12,985 nucleotides of DNA from Actinomycetes bacterium. Lineage in GTDB: Bacteria; Actinomycetota; Actinomycetes; Actinomycetales; Demequinaceae. A program made the translations under genes and the position numbers. The stretch spans positions 1 through 12,985 of the forward strand of contig JAEZXC010000139.1 of NCBI GenBank assembly GCA_023442845.1. The letters are read 5' to 3'. The notes beneath the pieces are model-generated. The model worked only from the letters and a program-made list of their open reading frames with translations, had not been told where the DNA came from and made no database searches. The stretch's first letter is position 1, and every line of letters begins with the position of its first letter. Shown piece after piece: positions 1 to 7,201 of the stretch.

Positions 1-176
1 GGAAGCGAGTCTGCACCGACCCCCTCAATGGTGATCTCGACGGCAGGAGAACCAAGGGCCCACACCTCGACCTCGTCTGCCACGCCAAGCGCCATGCCCA
101 ACGCGTCAAAGCCGGGGCCGAGATTGCCAGCCGTGGCGGGCACCCTCACGCTCACGTGGTCGCGCACGTACCGCAT
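1..176 (-). CDS. thrB: Homoserine kinase (ThrB), N-terminal part only
   Basis: ThrB phosphorylates homoserine with ATP to O-phosphohomoserine, the substrate of threonine synthase; it is a cytoplasmic GHMP-family kinase. About 58 residues are visible before the window edge. The N-terminus (MRYVRDHVSVRVPATAGNLG, continuing PGFDALGMAL) matches the family's opening strand and the Asn-Leu-Gly-Pro-Gly-Phe-Asp signature. The ATG at 176 starts two bases after the thrC stop, with GGGG at 185-188 acting as ribosome binding site 8 bases upstream, so it is translated as the third gene of hom-thrC-thrB. The signature reads PATAGN where many family members read PATSAN. The gene continues beyond position 1, so the ATP-binding loop and C-terminus cannot be judged. 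Family assignment is secure from the signature plus the operon position. Confidence 0.93.
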   Translation of the reverse strand, partial: MRYVRDHVSVRVPATAGNLGPGFDALGMALGVADEVEVWALGSPAVEITIEGVGADSL

Positions 177-178
177 CG

Positions 179-1237
179 CTACAGCCCCAGCACCTTCGCG
201 GCGGCTTCAACATCGACCGGGATGACGGTGGGCTCGACTTCTCGTCCCGCAAGGGCCGTCGCGGTGTCCTTGAGTCCGTTGCCGGTGACGGTGCAGGTGA
301 TCGTCGCGCCCGCTGGCACTTCTCCTGCGGCCGATGCTGCGAGCAGTCCGGCAATCGGAGCGGCCGACGCGGGCTCAACAAAGACGCCGACGTCTGCGGC
401 CAGAGTTGCCTGGGCGGCGAGGATCTGTTCGTCGCTCACGGCACGAATCCACCCACCGGACTCGTCGCGGGCGGCAATAGCCAGATCCCACGATGCCGGC
501 TTTCCGATGCGGATCGCCGTTGCGATAGTTTCGGGGTCCTTGATGGGATGACCGGCGACGAATGGCGCAGCGCCAGCAGCCTGTACCCCCCAAATCTTGG
601 GACGGCGCGAAGCGATTCCAGCGTCGGCGTATTCGGTGAAGCCCATCCAGTACGCGGAAATATTGCCCGCGTTGCCCACCGGAAGCATGTGAATGTCGGG
701 CGCGTCGCCCAACTGGTCAACGATCTCAAAGGCCGCCGTCTTTTGGCCTTGGAGGCGGTAGGGGTTGACCGAGTTCACCAAGGCAATCGGGTAGTTCTCG
801 GACAGCGATCGCACGATGTCAAGGCACTCATCAAAGTTGCCGTCCACCTGGACGAGGTCCGCGCCGTGCACAATCGCCTGCGCCATTTTGCCCGCAGCGA
901 TCTTGCCTTGCGGGATCATGACGACGCAACGCAACCCGGCGTGGGCGGCATACGCAGCAGCCGACGCCGAGGTGTTACCGGTCGAGGCGCACACGACAGT
1001 GTGGTCGCCATCCTTGACTACCTGCGTGATGGCGGAGGTCATCCCCCGGTCCTTGAACGATCCGGTGGGGTTCATCCCCTCGACCTTCACCCATACGTCG
1101 GCGCCAACCTGCGCCGAGATCGATGGTGCGTGAACAAGCGGCGTGCCGCCTTCGCCCAACGACACGATCCGGTCGCCCTCGTCAAAGGGCAGGTGGTCCA
1201 AATACTCGCGGACAATGCCGCGCCACACGTGCGCCAC
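179..1237 (-). CDS. thrC: Threonine synthase (ThrC)
   Basis: Converts O-phosphohomoserine and water to threonine and phosphate using pyridoxal phosphate (PLP), in the cytoplasm. The 352-residue protein is a short-form threonine synthase. Visible motifs are the PLP-lysine motif NPTGSFKDRGM (Lys62), an Asn-bearing substrate loop ASTGNTSAS (about 84-92), and the phosphate-binding glycine loop GNAGN (188-192). The start is GTG at 1237: AAAGGGG at 1245-1251 lies 7 bases upstream, a good Shine-Dalgarno fit. The gene begins 17 bases after the hom stop and ends 2 bases before the thrB start, so co-transcription and probably coupled translation with both is expected. No catalytic residue appears missing. 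The distantly related threonine dehydratase is the main look-alike, but the length, the GNAGN loop and the hom/thrB neighbours favour threonine synthase. Confidence 0.96.
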   Translation of the reverse strand: MAHVWRGIVREYLDHLPFDEGDRIVSLGEGGTPLVHAPSISAQVGADVWVKVEGMNPTGSFKDRGMTSAITQVVKDGDHTVVCASTGNTSASAAAYAAHAGLRCVVMIPQGKIAAGKMAQAIVHGADLVQVDGNFDECLDIVRSLSENYPIALVNSVNPYRLQGQKTAAFEIVDQLGDAPDIHMLPVGNAGNISAYWMGFTEYADAGIASRRPKIWGVQAAGAAPFVAGHPIKDPETIATAIRIGKPASWDLAIAARDESGGWIRAVSDEQILAAQATLAADVGVFVEPASAAPIAGLLAASAAGEVPAGATITCTVTGNGLKDTATALAGREVEPTVIPVDVEAAAKVLGL

Positions 1238-1244
1238 GCGTGCG

Positions 1245-1251
1245 CCCCTTT
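1245..1251 (-). promoter_or_regulatory. Ribosome binding site of thrC
   Basis: AAAGGGG on the minus strand, 7 bases before the GTG at 1237. It decides that start over the in-frame GTG three codons later and lies entirely in the 17-base hom-thrC gap. Confidence 0.7.
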
Positions 1252-1254
1252 CGG

Positions 1255-2553
1255 CTAGTCGCCCTCGATGCGGAGGACAGATCGGATGTCGGTGACGGCT
1301 GCGGAGGAGCGCAGCACGTCGAGGACGCGTGACACCTCGCGTTCAGAGGCTCGATGAGTCGCGATGACGAGGGCCGCTTGGCCGTTACCGCACGCGGCGC
1401 TCTGGCGCACCGTCTCGATCGATACGGCGTGCTCAGCAAGGATGCCGGCGATGTTCGCGAGCACGCCCGGGCGGTCCGGCACCGTCATGCGCAGTTGGAA
1501 ACGTGACGCGGCGGACTCGATGGGAAGCACGGGCAGATCGGCGTAGTTCGATTCACGCGGCCCACGCCCGCCTTGGGCAATGTGGCGCGCCGCGGAGACG
1601 ATGTCGCCAAGGACGGCCGACGCTGTGGGCGTCCCACCGGCACCCTTGCCGTAGAACATGAGCTCACCCGCGGCTTCAGTCTCGACGAACACCGCGTTGA
1701 ACGCACCGCGAACGCCCGCCAACGGGTGGGCGAGCGGGACCAAGGCGGGGTGGACGCGGACCGAGACGCCAGCGTCGGCGCCGGTCCCAACGCGCTCCGC
1801 GATGGCAAGCAACTTGATGACGTGACCCGATTCCGTCGCCGACGCTACGTCGGCAGCGGTGATCGCGGAAATGCCCTCGCGGTAGACGTCGTCGAGACGC
1901 ACGCGCTGGTGGAATGCGAGTGACGCGAGAATTGCGGCCTTCGCGGCAGCGTCGTGGCCTTCCACGTCCGCCGTCGGGTCCGCCTCGGCATAACCGAGAT
2001 CCTGTGCCTGCTTGACGGCTACCTCATAGTCGAGAGCGCGGGTTGTCATCTCGTCGAGAACATAGTTGGTGGTGCCATTGACGATGCCGAGAATGCGCAC
2101 CACGTGGTCCCCCGCAAGGGATTCGCGAACGGGGCGGATGATGGGGATGGCACCAGCGACTGCGGCCTCAAAATAAAGGTCAACTTTGGCCGCATCCGCT
2201 GCTTCGTACAGTTCAGGGCCGTGAGCCGCGAGCAGCGCCTTGTTGGCGGTGACCACACCACAGCCTGCGCCGATCGCCTCGAGCACGTAACTCTTTGCTG
2301 GCTCGATACCGCCCATGAGTTCAACAACGACATCCGCACGCTCGATGAGACCGTGGGCATCATTAGTGAGGAGCTCTCGCGAGATGGACTCGGGGCGAGG
2401 CTTGTCAAGGTCCCGCACGTAAATGCCTTCGATCTGCACGGGCGCGCCGACGCGCGAGGCGAGATCGGCAGCGTTCTCGGTGAGCAGGCGCGCCACCTCG
2501 GAACCGACGGTGCCAGGACCGAACAGGGCAATCTTCACGGGCTTGTCAGACAC
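1255..2553 (-). CDS. hom: Homoserine dehydrogenase with C-terminal ACT domain
   Basis: Reduces aspartate-4-semialdehyde to homoserine with NAD(P)H, the branch point to threonine and methionine. With the GTG start at 2553 it is 432 residues. An N-terminal Rossmann fold carries GPGTVG (12-17); the NKALLA segment is at about 104-109; the catalytic domain has IVNGTTNY (about 157-164) and DVEGHDAAAK (about 196-205) with the conserved acidic residues and lysine, then YGKGAG (301-306). Residues from about 354 form an ACT domain (RMTVPDRPGVLANIAGIL), the usual site of threonine feedback inhibition. The open frame extends 7 codons further to a GTG at 2574, but a -10 box (TAGAGT, 2561-2566) lies 7 bases before 2553, so the mRNA probably starts at or next to that GTG. 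It is the first gene of hom-thrC-thrB. The nucleotide loop reads GPG rather than the more frequent GxG with small residues; function is probably intact. Confidence 0.95.
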   Translation of the reverse strand: MSDKPVKIALFGPGTVGSEVARLLTENAADLASRVGAPVQIEGIYVRDLDKPRPESISRELLTNDAHGLIERADVVVELMGGIEPAKSYVLEAIGAGCGVVTANKALLAAHGPELYEAADAAKVDLYFEAAVAGAIPIIRPVRESLAGDHVVRILGIVNGTTNYVLDEMTTRALDYEVAVKQAQDLGYAEADPTADVEGHDAAAKAAILASLAFHQRVRLDDVYREGISAITAADVASATESGHVIKLLAIAERVGTGADAGVSVRVHPALVPLAHPLAGVRGAFNAVFVETEAAGELMFYGKGAGGTPTASAVLGDIVSAARHIAQGGRGPRESNYADLPVLPIESAASRFQLRMTVPDRPGVLANIAGILAEHAVSIETVRQSAACGNGQAALVIATHRASEREVSRVLDVLRSSAAVTDIRSVLRIEGD

Positions 2554-2560
2554 GCCGACA

Positions 2561-2566
2561 ACTCTA
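2561..2566 (-). promoter_or_regulatory. -10 box of a leaderless hom promoter
   Basis: TAGAGT on the minus strand fits the actinobacterial TANNNT -10 pattern. It ends 7 bases before the GTG at 2553, so the transcript would start at the codon itself, leaving no room for a leader-peptide attenuator. No clear TTGACA-like -35 is seen. Confidence 0.55.
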
Positions 2567-2606
2567 GCGGGCACTCCTCACACGCCTCGCCCCGCCTGGG
2601 TACCGA

Positions 2607-2612
2607 TAGCCT
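2607..2612 (+). promoter_or_regulatory. -10 box of a leaderless phosphatase promoter
   Basis: TAGCCT, of TANNNT type, ends 6 bases before the GTG at 2619. It points away from the hom -10 box 40 bases to the left, so the 65-bp gap contains two back-to-back promoters. There is no Shine-Dalgarno sequence at a useful distance that would contradict a leaderless start, although an AAGG lies inside the 6-base gap. Confidence 0.55.
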
Positions 2613-2618
2613 CAAGGT

Positions 2619-3167
2619 GTGTCACGTCCCGCTCGCGTCCTCATGGTCTGTACCGGCAATATCTGCCGCTCGCCAGCGATGCACTATCTCGCCCAACGCG
2701 AATGGGGCGACGCTGCGGAGGTGAGCTCGGCAGGCACCTACGCCGAGATCGGCATGGACGCGACCCGCGAGATTCGCCGGTCCGCGGCGCACTACGACGT
2801 GACGATGCCGCGCCACCGCCCTACACAACTGTCACGCGCGCTCATCGAACGAGCGGATGTGGTCTTCGTTGCGACTGAGTCTCATGCCCGCTGGATCGCC
2901 CACGAGTGCGGCGAGACGCCCTCGCATGTGTTTGGCATTCGGCAGGCGGCGGAATTGACGACGCGGGCTGCTCCTCCCCACGGTGACACACCAGCCGATC
3001 GTCTGCGCAATGCGGCATCCGCGCTCGCAGCGGCACAGGCTGAGGGTCCCGCGCCGCTGCGAAGTTTGGATGATCCGTGGGGTCACTCCCAGCAGGTGTT
3101 TGACCGCGTCATGGCGGAGATCGTTGCCGACATCAGCGCGCTGACGCTCTGGGCACGTGTGCGCTGA
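2619..3167 (+). CDS. Low-molecular-weight protein-tyrosine phosphatase
   Basis: Cytoplasmic phosphatase of the LMW-PTP family, which removes phosphate from tyrosines through a phospho-cysteine intermediate. The 182-residue protein has the P-loop CTGNICRS at 11-18 (nucleophile Cys11, Arg17, Ser18), the SAGT strand at 37-40, and a DDPWG motif (151-155) that should supply the general acid Asp152. All catalytic elements are present. It is somewhat longer than the usual 140-160 residues, the extra length lying in an Ala-rich stretch at about 115-147. GTG at 2619 is chosen because it places the P-loop at the standard distance and follows a -10 box by 6 bases. It is the only plus-strand gene in the left half, divergent from hom and convergent with the acidic-protein gene. 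Its substrate is not shown by the context: no tyrosine kinase or polysaccharide gene is adjacent. The family also includes arsenate-reductase-like members, but no ars gene is near. Confidence 0.92.
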   Translation: MSRPARVLMVCTGNICRSPAMHYLAQREWGDAAEVSSAGTYAEIGMDATREIRRSAAHYDVTMPRHRPTQLSRALIERADVVFVATESHARWIAHECGETPSHVFGIRQAAELTTRAAPPHGDTPADRLRNAASALAAAQAEGPAPLRSLDDPWGHSQQVFDRVMAEIVADISALTLWARVR

Positions 3168-3203
3168 CCTCGCGCGGACCCTTGGCGATCGCCTGTCGCG
3201 GGA

Positions 3204-3515
3204 TCAGTGCGGCATCTGGTCGCGTCCACCCGGGACACCAAGCTGAGCCTGGACATCGCGATCGGCCGTGCCACTGAGGTCGCCCGTGCCAGGGCTGTGA
3301 TCCTCACGGGTGTCGTTGTCGAGATCGTGGCTGTCCTCCGACGTCGCCGCCGCGTCAGCGGCCGCCTGTTCTTCAGCAGTTCTCACCGGAGCACCGTCAA
3401 CGGCGGCACGGCCGCGCTCTGCGCGCTCCCGTTCGACTTCTTCCGCGATCTCGTGGAGAGCCTTCGTGCCCTCGTGGAAGTTGCGCTCATCATTCAGGGG
3501 TGCCGACTCACTCAT
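3204..3515 (-). CDS. Small acidic protein of unknown function
   Basis: I do not recognise this 103-residue protein. It has about 25 acidic and 10 basic residues and no Cys, Trp or Tyr. Residues about 15-65 are rich in Glu, Ala and Arg (EIAEEVERERAERGRAA) and could form a helix or coiled coil; residues about 60-80 are Asp-rich, and the tail is Gly/Pro-rich and ends in His. No signal peptide or membrane segment is seen, so it is probably a soluble, largely disordered cytoplasmic protein. The ATG at 3515 has GGAG 8 bases upstream (with a second AGGAG further up), and amino-acid composition favours this frame over the arginine-rich frames on the other strand. It lies downstream of lysA on the same strand after a 139-base gap with no clear promoter or terminator, and is convergent with the phosphatase gene 36 bases away. 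Confidence 0.65.
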   Translation of the reverse strand: MSESAPLNDERNFHEGTKALHEIAEEVERERAERGRAAVDGAPVRTAEEQAAADAAATSEDSHDLDNDTREDHSPGTGDLSGTADRDVQAQLGVPGGRDQMPH

Positions 3516-3654
3516 GGTTATCGCTCCACTCCTCGTTGAACTTCAGCGACGCGGTTCGCCGCGTACCGTGGTCAACGCTGGAATTGTCGTGGACGGGCCA
3601 AAAACCGTTGCTCAGCAGGGCCGACGCTGGGAATAGCGATGTCGAACACCGTCC

Positions 3655-4992
3655 CTAGTCGGTGGCCGGCACATCCCACGACAGCAGGTCATCGATGGTG
3701 TCGCGGCGGATGAGTACCCGGCTTGATCCGTCTCTGACCGCCACAACCGCGGGACGAAGCAGGGAGTTGTAGTTGCTTGCCATGGCACGCCCGTACGCGC
3801 CGGTGACGGGCACCGCGAGCAGGTCACCGCGTGCGGTGTCCGCAGGCAAATCGACATCTCGGACCACAATGTCGCCGGACTCACAGTGCTTTCCCACCAC
3901 CCGGGACAGCACCTCGGGTGCGTCTGACGTCCGGGACGCGAGCGCCGCGGTGTACGTCGCCCCGTACGTAATAGTGCGCATGTTGTCGCTCATGCCACCG
4001 TCGACCGCCACGTACTGGCGCTCGCCGCCACCATCGAGTTTGACGTGTTTCACCACGCCGACGCTGTACAGGGTGGTGCCCGCAGGTCCAGCAATGGCAC
4101 GGCCAGGTTCGATTCCAATGCGAGGCCAACCAGCTCCCGCCGCCTCTACCTCTTTGGAGACAACGTCCGCGATCTCACGGGCCGCCTTCTCAACATCAAG
4201 AGCCTCGTCCTCGGGCGTGTACGCGATCGCATATCCGCCGCCGAGGTCAACCTCTGGCATCTCGTAGCCGGTCTCAGCAGCGAAGTCGGCGCGGAACTGA
4301 AGCATGCGATGCGCGGACTCACGGAAGGCGTCGATCGAGAGGATCTGCGAACCGATATGGGTGTGGACGCCGCGTAGCTCAAGTGACGGGGATGCATGCA
4401 CCGCACGGAGCGCGTCAAGAGCCGCGCCGGTCGCGAGCGATAGCCCGAACTTCTGGTCTTCATGAGAGGTGGCGATGTACTCGTGACCGCCCGCATGCAC
4501 GCCCGTCGTCACGCGGACCAGCACCGGTGCCGTCACCCCCGCCTCAGCGGCAAGGCGACTCAACACGTCGATCTCGGTGAGCGAGTCGACGACGATATGA
4601 CCCACTCCCACCGTGAGCGCCTGGGTGAGTTCAGCGTCGGACTTGTTGTTGCCGTGAAGGGTGATGAGGTCACCGGGGATGCCTGCTCGCAGCGCGATCG
4701 CCAGCTCACCACCGGAGGCGACGTCAATTCCGAGGCCGTCGTCGTACACCCAGCGCGCTATCTGACTGCTGAGTAGCGCCTTTGACGCGTAGTACACGGT
4801 GCACGTGGTGCCGTGTTCCGCGAAGGTTGCGCCAAAGTGATCGCGGAAGGCGCGAGCGCGCCCGCGGAAGTCATCCTCGTCAACCACGTACAGCGGGGTG
4901 CCGTGCTCGCGCGCGAGGTCACGAACGTCGATGCCGCCAATTGACAAGGCACCGTCGGGCGTGCGTGCGCACGTAGCTGACCAGACCGGCAT
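3655..4992 (-). CDS. lysA: Diaminopimelate decarboxylase (LysA)
   Basis: Decarboxylates meso-diaminopimelate to L-lysine, the last step of lysine synthesis, with PLP. The 445-residue protein has the fold-III PLP-lysine motif YYASKAL (Lys71), THIGSQ (211-216), the glycine loop GGGYAI (251-256), EPGRAI (295-300) for PLP phosphate, CESGD (370-374) supplying the active-site cysteine from the partner subunit, and GAYGRAM (398-404) with the C-terminal tyrosine. The frame is open 27 codons further upstream inside argS, but ATG at 4992 is preferred: GAGAGG at 5001-5006 lies 8 bases before it, and it starts the typical MPVWSATC N-terminus two bases after the argS stop. Translation is therefore probably coupled to argS, the common actinobacterial argS-lysA arrangement. 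No defect is seen. Confidence 0.96.
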   Translation of the reverse strand: MPVWSATCARTPDGALSIGGIDVRDLAREHGTPLYVVDEDDFRGRARAFRDHFGATFAEHGTTCTVYYASKALLSSQIARWVYDDGLGIDVASGGELAIALRAGIPGDLITLHGNNKSDAELTQALTVGVGHIVVDSLTEIDVLSRLAAEAGVTAPVLVRVTTGVHAGGHEYIATSHEDQKFGLSLATGAALDALRAVHASPSLELRGVHTHIGSQILSIDAFRESAHRMLQFRADFAAETGYEMPEVDLGGGYAIAYTPEDEALDVEKAAREIADVVSKEVEAAGAGWPRIGIEPGRAIAGPAGTTLYSVGVVKHVKLDGGGERQYVAVDGGMSDNMRTITYGATYTAALASRTSDAPEVLSRVVGKHCESGDIVVRDVDLPADTARGDLLAVPVTGAYGRAMASNYNSLLRPAVVAVRDGSSRVLIRRDTIDDLLSWDVPATD

Positions 4993-4994
4993 TG

Positions 4995-6668
4995 TCACAT
5001 CCTCTCGGGTGCGCTGACGCCCAAAAGGCCGAGCCCATTTCGCAGCACCAGACCAGTCGCGTCGTTCAGCCACAAGCGCGTGCGGTGGAGGTCAGTAATC
5101 TCCTCGTCACCGTGCGGAGTGACGCGGGTGCGGTCGTACCACTGGTTGAACGCTGCGGCCACCTCTTCGAGGTAACGCGCCACACGGTGCTGCTCGCGGA
5201 ACTCGACGGCCTGGCTCACCACGCGAGGGAACTCCCCGAGCACGCCCAGCAGCGCCGACTCCGATTCGTGGGTGAGGAGCGAGGCGTCAAAGCCGTCCTC
5301 CCGGCGAATGCCGTACTCGGCCGCGTTACGAGCGACCCCCGCGCTGCGAGCGTGCGCGTATTGCACGTAGAACACGGGGTTTGCGTTGCTTGCCGAGGCA
5401 AGGAGGTCAAGGTCAATATCGAGGGTTGAGTCGGCGCTCGAACGGGTGAGCGCGTAACGGGCGGCGTCCACGCCGACCACGTCAACGAGGTCCTCCATCG
5501 TCACCACGTTGCCGGCCCGCTTCGACATGCGCACGGGCAGGCCGTCCTTCACCAGATTGACCATCTGGCCAATGATCACTTCCACCGAGTCTGGGTCGTA
5601 GCCGAGCGCCGCAGCCGCAGCCTTGAGGCGCGCAATGTATCCGTGGTGATCAGCACCAAGCAGGTAGATGCACAGGTCGGCACCGCGCTCGCGTTTGTCG
5701 CGGATGTAAGCAATGTCGCCTGCGATGTACGCGGCCTGGCCGTCGGACTTAATGACAACGCGGTCCTTCTCGTCACCAAAGGCGCTCGAGCGCAGCCACC
5801 AGGCGCCCTCGGCTTCGTACAGCGCACCAGACTCTTTCAGCTCGGCAACGGCCGTGTCGACCTTGCCGGTCTTGTGAAGGGAGTCCTCGTGGAAGAACAC
5901 GTCAAAATGGACGCCAAAGTTCTTCAGCGATTCCTTCACTTGCTCGAACATGAGGTTGACGCCACGCGAACGGAAGAACTCCTGCGCCTCTTCTCGGGGC
6001 AACTCAAGCGGATTTCGTTCACCCGCTTCCATTGCGCCCTGCAGCACGGTGTCAGCGATTTCCTGAATGTAGGCGCCGCCATAGCCGTTCTCTGGGGTCT
6101 CCTCGCCGAGAAGAAAGGCAAGCAAGGAGGCCGCGAAGTTGTCGATCTGAACGCCGTGGTCGTTGAAGTAGTACTCGCGCGTTACCTGTGCGCCGTGAAA
6201 TTCGAGGAGTCGGCTCAGCGAGTCACCCACTGCGGCCCAGCGCGTGCCGCCAAGGTGGATCGGGCCCGTGGGGTTGGCTGAGACAAACTCGACGTTGACG
6301 TGAGTGCCGCTCATGCTGTCACCGCGGCCGTAGTCCACACCCGACTTCACAATGGTGCGCGCGAGCTCACCAGCAGCACCCGCGGCGAGGCGAATGTTGA
6401 TGAAGCCCGGACCTGCCACCTCGGCAGATGCGATGCCCTCCACCGTGAGGAGGCGAGCAACGAGGAGCTCGGCGAATGCCCGCGGGTTCGTGCCCGCCTT
6501 CTTCGCGAGTTGCATCGCCACGTTCGTCGCCCAGTCGCCGTGCTCGCGTACCTTCGGTCGCTCAACTCGCACGTCCACGACGTCTTCGTTCGTCAGGGCG
6601 ATCTCGCCAGCGGCGATGCCCTCTTCAATGCATACGGCGATGGTGGCGGAGAGTTCTTCGGGAGTCAC
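4995..6668 (-). CDS. argS: Arginyl-tRNA synthetase (ArgRS)
   Basis: Charges tRNA-Arg with arginine; class I synthetase, cytoplasmic, 557 residues (normal length). The N-terminal tRNA-recognition (Add-1) domain occupies about residues 1-90. The catalytic core starts with NVEFVSANPTGPIHLGGTRW, whose HLGG (138-141) is the HIGH motif. The KMSKS counterpart is RMSKRAGN (380-387), a usual ArgRS variant. The C-terminal anticodon-binding DALR domain (from about 430, YVQYAHARSAGVARNA) ends with a typical conserved tail. The start is GTG at 6668: TAGAAT at 6675-6680 ends 6 bases before it, so the mRNA is probably leaderless. It is the first gene of an argS-lysA unit. A tRNA-Arg gene lies about 530 bases away on the opposite strand, apparently by coincidence. 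Confidence 0.97.
   Translation of the reverse strand: MTPEELSATIAVCIEEGIAAGEIALTNEDVVDVRVERPKVREHGDWATNVAMQLAKKAGTNPRAFAELLVARLLTVEGIASAEVAGPGFINIRLAAGAAGELARTIVKSGVDYGRGDSMSGTHVNVEFVSANPTGPIHLGGTRWAAVGDSLSRLLEFHGAQVTREYYFNDHGVQIDNFAASLLAFLLGEETPENGYGGAYIQEIADTVLQGAMEAGERNPLELPREEAQEFFRSRGVNLMFEQVKESLKNFGVHFDVFFHEDSLHKTGKVDTAVAELKESGALYEAEGAWWLRSSAFGDEKDRVVIKSDGQAAYIAGDIAYIRDKRERGADLCIYLLGADHHGYIARLKAAAAALGYDPDSVEVIIGQMVNLVKDGLPVRMSKRAGNVVTMEDLVDVVGVDAARYALTRSSADSTLDIDLDLLASASNANPVFYVQYAHARSAGVARNAAEYGIRREDGFDASLLTHESESALLGVLGEFPRVVSQAVEFREQHRVARYLEEVAAAFNQWYDRTRVTPHGDEEITDLHRTRLWLNDATGLVLRNGLGLLGVSAPERM
5001..5006 (-). promoter_or_regulatory. Ribosome binding site of lysA
   Basis: GAGAGG on the minus strand, 8 bases before ATG 4992 and inside the last codons of argS. 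It supports the 445-residue start and argues against an upstream start at 5073. Confidence 0.65.
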
Positions 6669-6674
6669 TATCGG

Positions 6675-6680
6675 ATTCTA
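6675..6680 (-). promoter_or_regulatory. -10 box of a leaderless argS-lysA promoter
   Basis: TAGAAT on the minus strand, one base from the TATAAT consensus, followed by 6 bases and the GTG at 6668. No Shine-Dalgarno sequence lies between. The gap back to the MmcQ-family gene is 56 bases. Confidence 0.65.
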
Positions 6681-6724
6681 TCGACCTACCCAGGAGCCGT
6701 GTGGCCCTCCCGCGATACAGGGCT

Positions 6725-7108
6725 CTAGCCAGACCAGTCCCCCAGTTCGGCCTGCACCCGCTTGGGTAGCGACGCTCTCACAATCGCATATGCCGAGTGC
6801 AGGGCTTCAAGAGTGACATCTCGCGGCACGCCCGCGCCAAGATCGATCGAGATCCACAGCCGCTTGTTCGCGTAATACCCCGGCGTCACACCCTCAAACT
6901 CGGCAACGAGGGCCGCGTTGTCATCCGGGTCGCCCTTGACGGTGAGGACCCTGCCGCCATCGCGACCACCGCCTACGCGACCAAAGTGCTTCCCGGCCAC
7001 CTGGAACGTCTGCGCTCCCCAATCGGGATACGGCACAACCTCTGTACCGGGAAGCTCTGCGAGAGCCTCCCGTAGCCAGTCCTCTACCGGAGCAAGTGAC
7101 GTGTCCAT
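6725..7108 (-). CDS. MmcQ/YjbR-family protein
   Basis: A small protein of the MmcQ/YjbR family (cyclophilin-reminiscent, CyaY-like fold), whose biochemical role is not established; DNA binding has been proposed for some members. The family hallmark is the segment PGYYANKRLWISIDL (about residues 77-91), matching the usual PGY-x-x-NK-x-W-x-S-x-D pattern, followed by a C-terminal helix with SYAIV-like residues. With ATG at 7108 it has 127 residues, the usual size. The frame is open 12 codons further to ATG 7144, but a -10 box (TACCGT, 7116-7121) lies within that stretch, 7 bases before 7108, and the extra residues have no family counterpart, so the shorter start is preferred. It stands alone between argS and the tRNA gene. 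Cytoplasmic; no membrane segment. Confidence 0.85.
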   Translation of the reverse strand: MDTSLAPVEDWLREALAELPGTEVVPYPDWGAQTFQVAGKHFGRVGGGRDGGRVLTVKGDPDDNAALVAEFEGVTPGYYANKRLWISIDLGAGVPRDVTLEALHSAYAIVRASLPKRVQAELGDWSG

Positions 7109-7115
7109 ATCGCTG

Positions 7116-7121
7116 ACGGTA
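7116..7121 (-). promoter_or_regulatory. -10 box before the MmcQ-family gene
   Basis: TACCGT on the minus strand followed by 7 bases (CAGCGAT) and ATG 7108. It matches the spacing seen at hom, argS, the phosphatase and the patatin gene, and decides the start of the MmcQ-family protein. Confidence 0.45.
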
Positions 7122-7166
7122 GCGTCGGCCCCTGACAGATGCATGCCGTGCTGACCGAAACGGCCC

Positions 7167-7175
7167 TGCTACCCT
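7167..7175 (+). promoter_or_regulatory. Possible extended -10 promoter of tRNA-Arg
   Basis: TGCTACCCT fits the extended -10 form TG-N-TANNNT. It lies 27 bases before the mature tRNA 5' end, leaving a short 5' leader for RNase P. No good -35 is seen; CTGACC at 7151-7156 is too close. A weak call. Confidence 0.35.
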
Positions 7176-7201
7176 TGACCCTCGCGGGCGCTAGCTCGCA
7201 G

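Noticed and set aside
548..1258. Long open frame on the plus strand opposite thrC (236 codons), and a similar 256-codon one opposite hom at 1954-2724.
   Set aside because: High GC suppresses stop codons on the opposite strand. The translations show no motif, and the minus-strand genes are certain.
3184..3193. GGCGATCGCC palindrome between the phosphatase gene and the acidic-protein gene, considered as a bidirectional terminator.
   Set aside because: The palindrome has no loop and no T-run on either side; GCGATCGC-type words are frequent by chance in high-GC DNA.
3590..3654. Possible lysA terminator on the minus strand: CAGC...GCTG arms followed by TTTTT.
   Set aside because: The stem is only 4 bp with a 9-base loop, and the T-run is 7 bases further on; too weak to call.
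3516..3654. TTGACC at 3570-3575 (minus) as the -35 of a promoter for the acidic-protein gene.
   Set aside because: No TANNNT-like hexamer lies 16-18 bases downstream (GCGTCG there).
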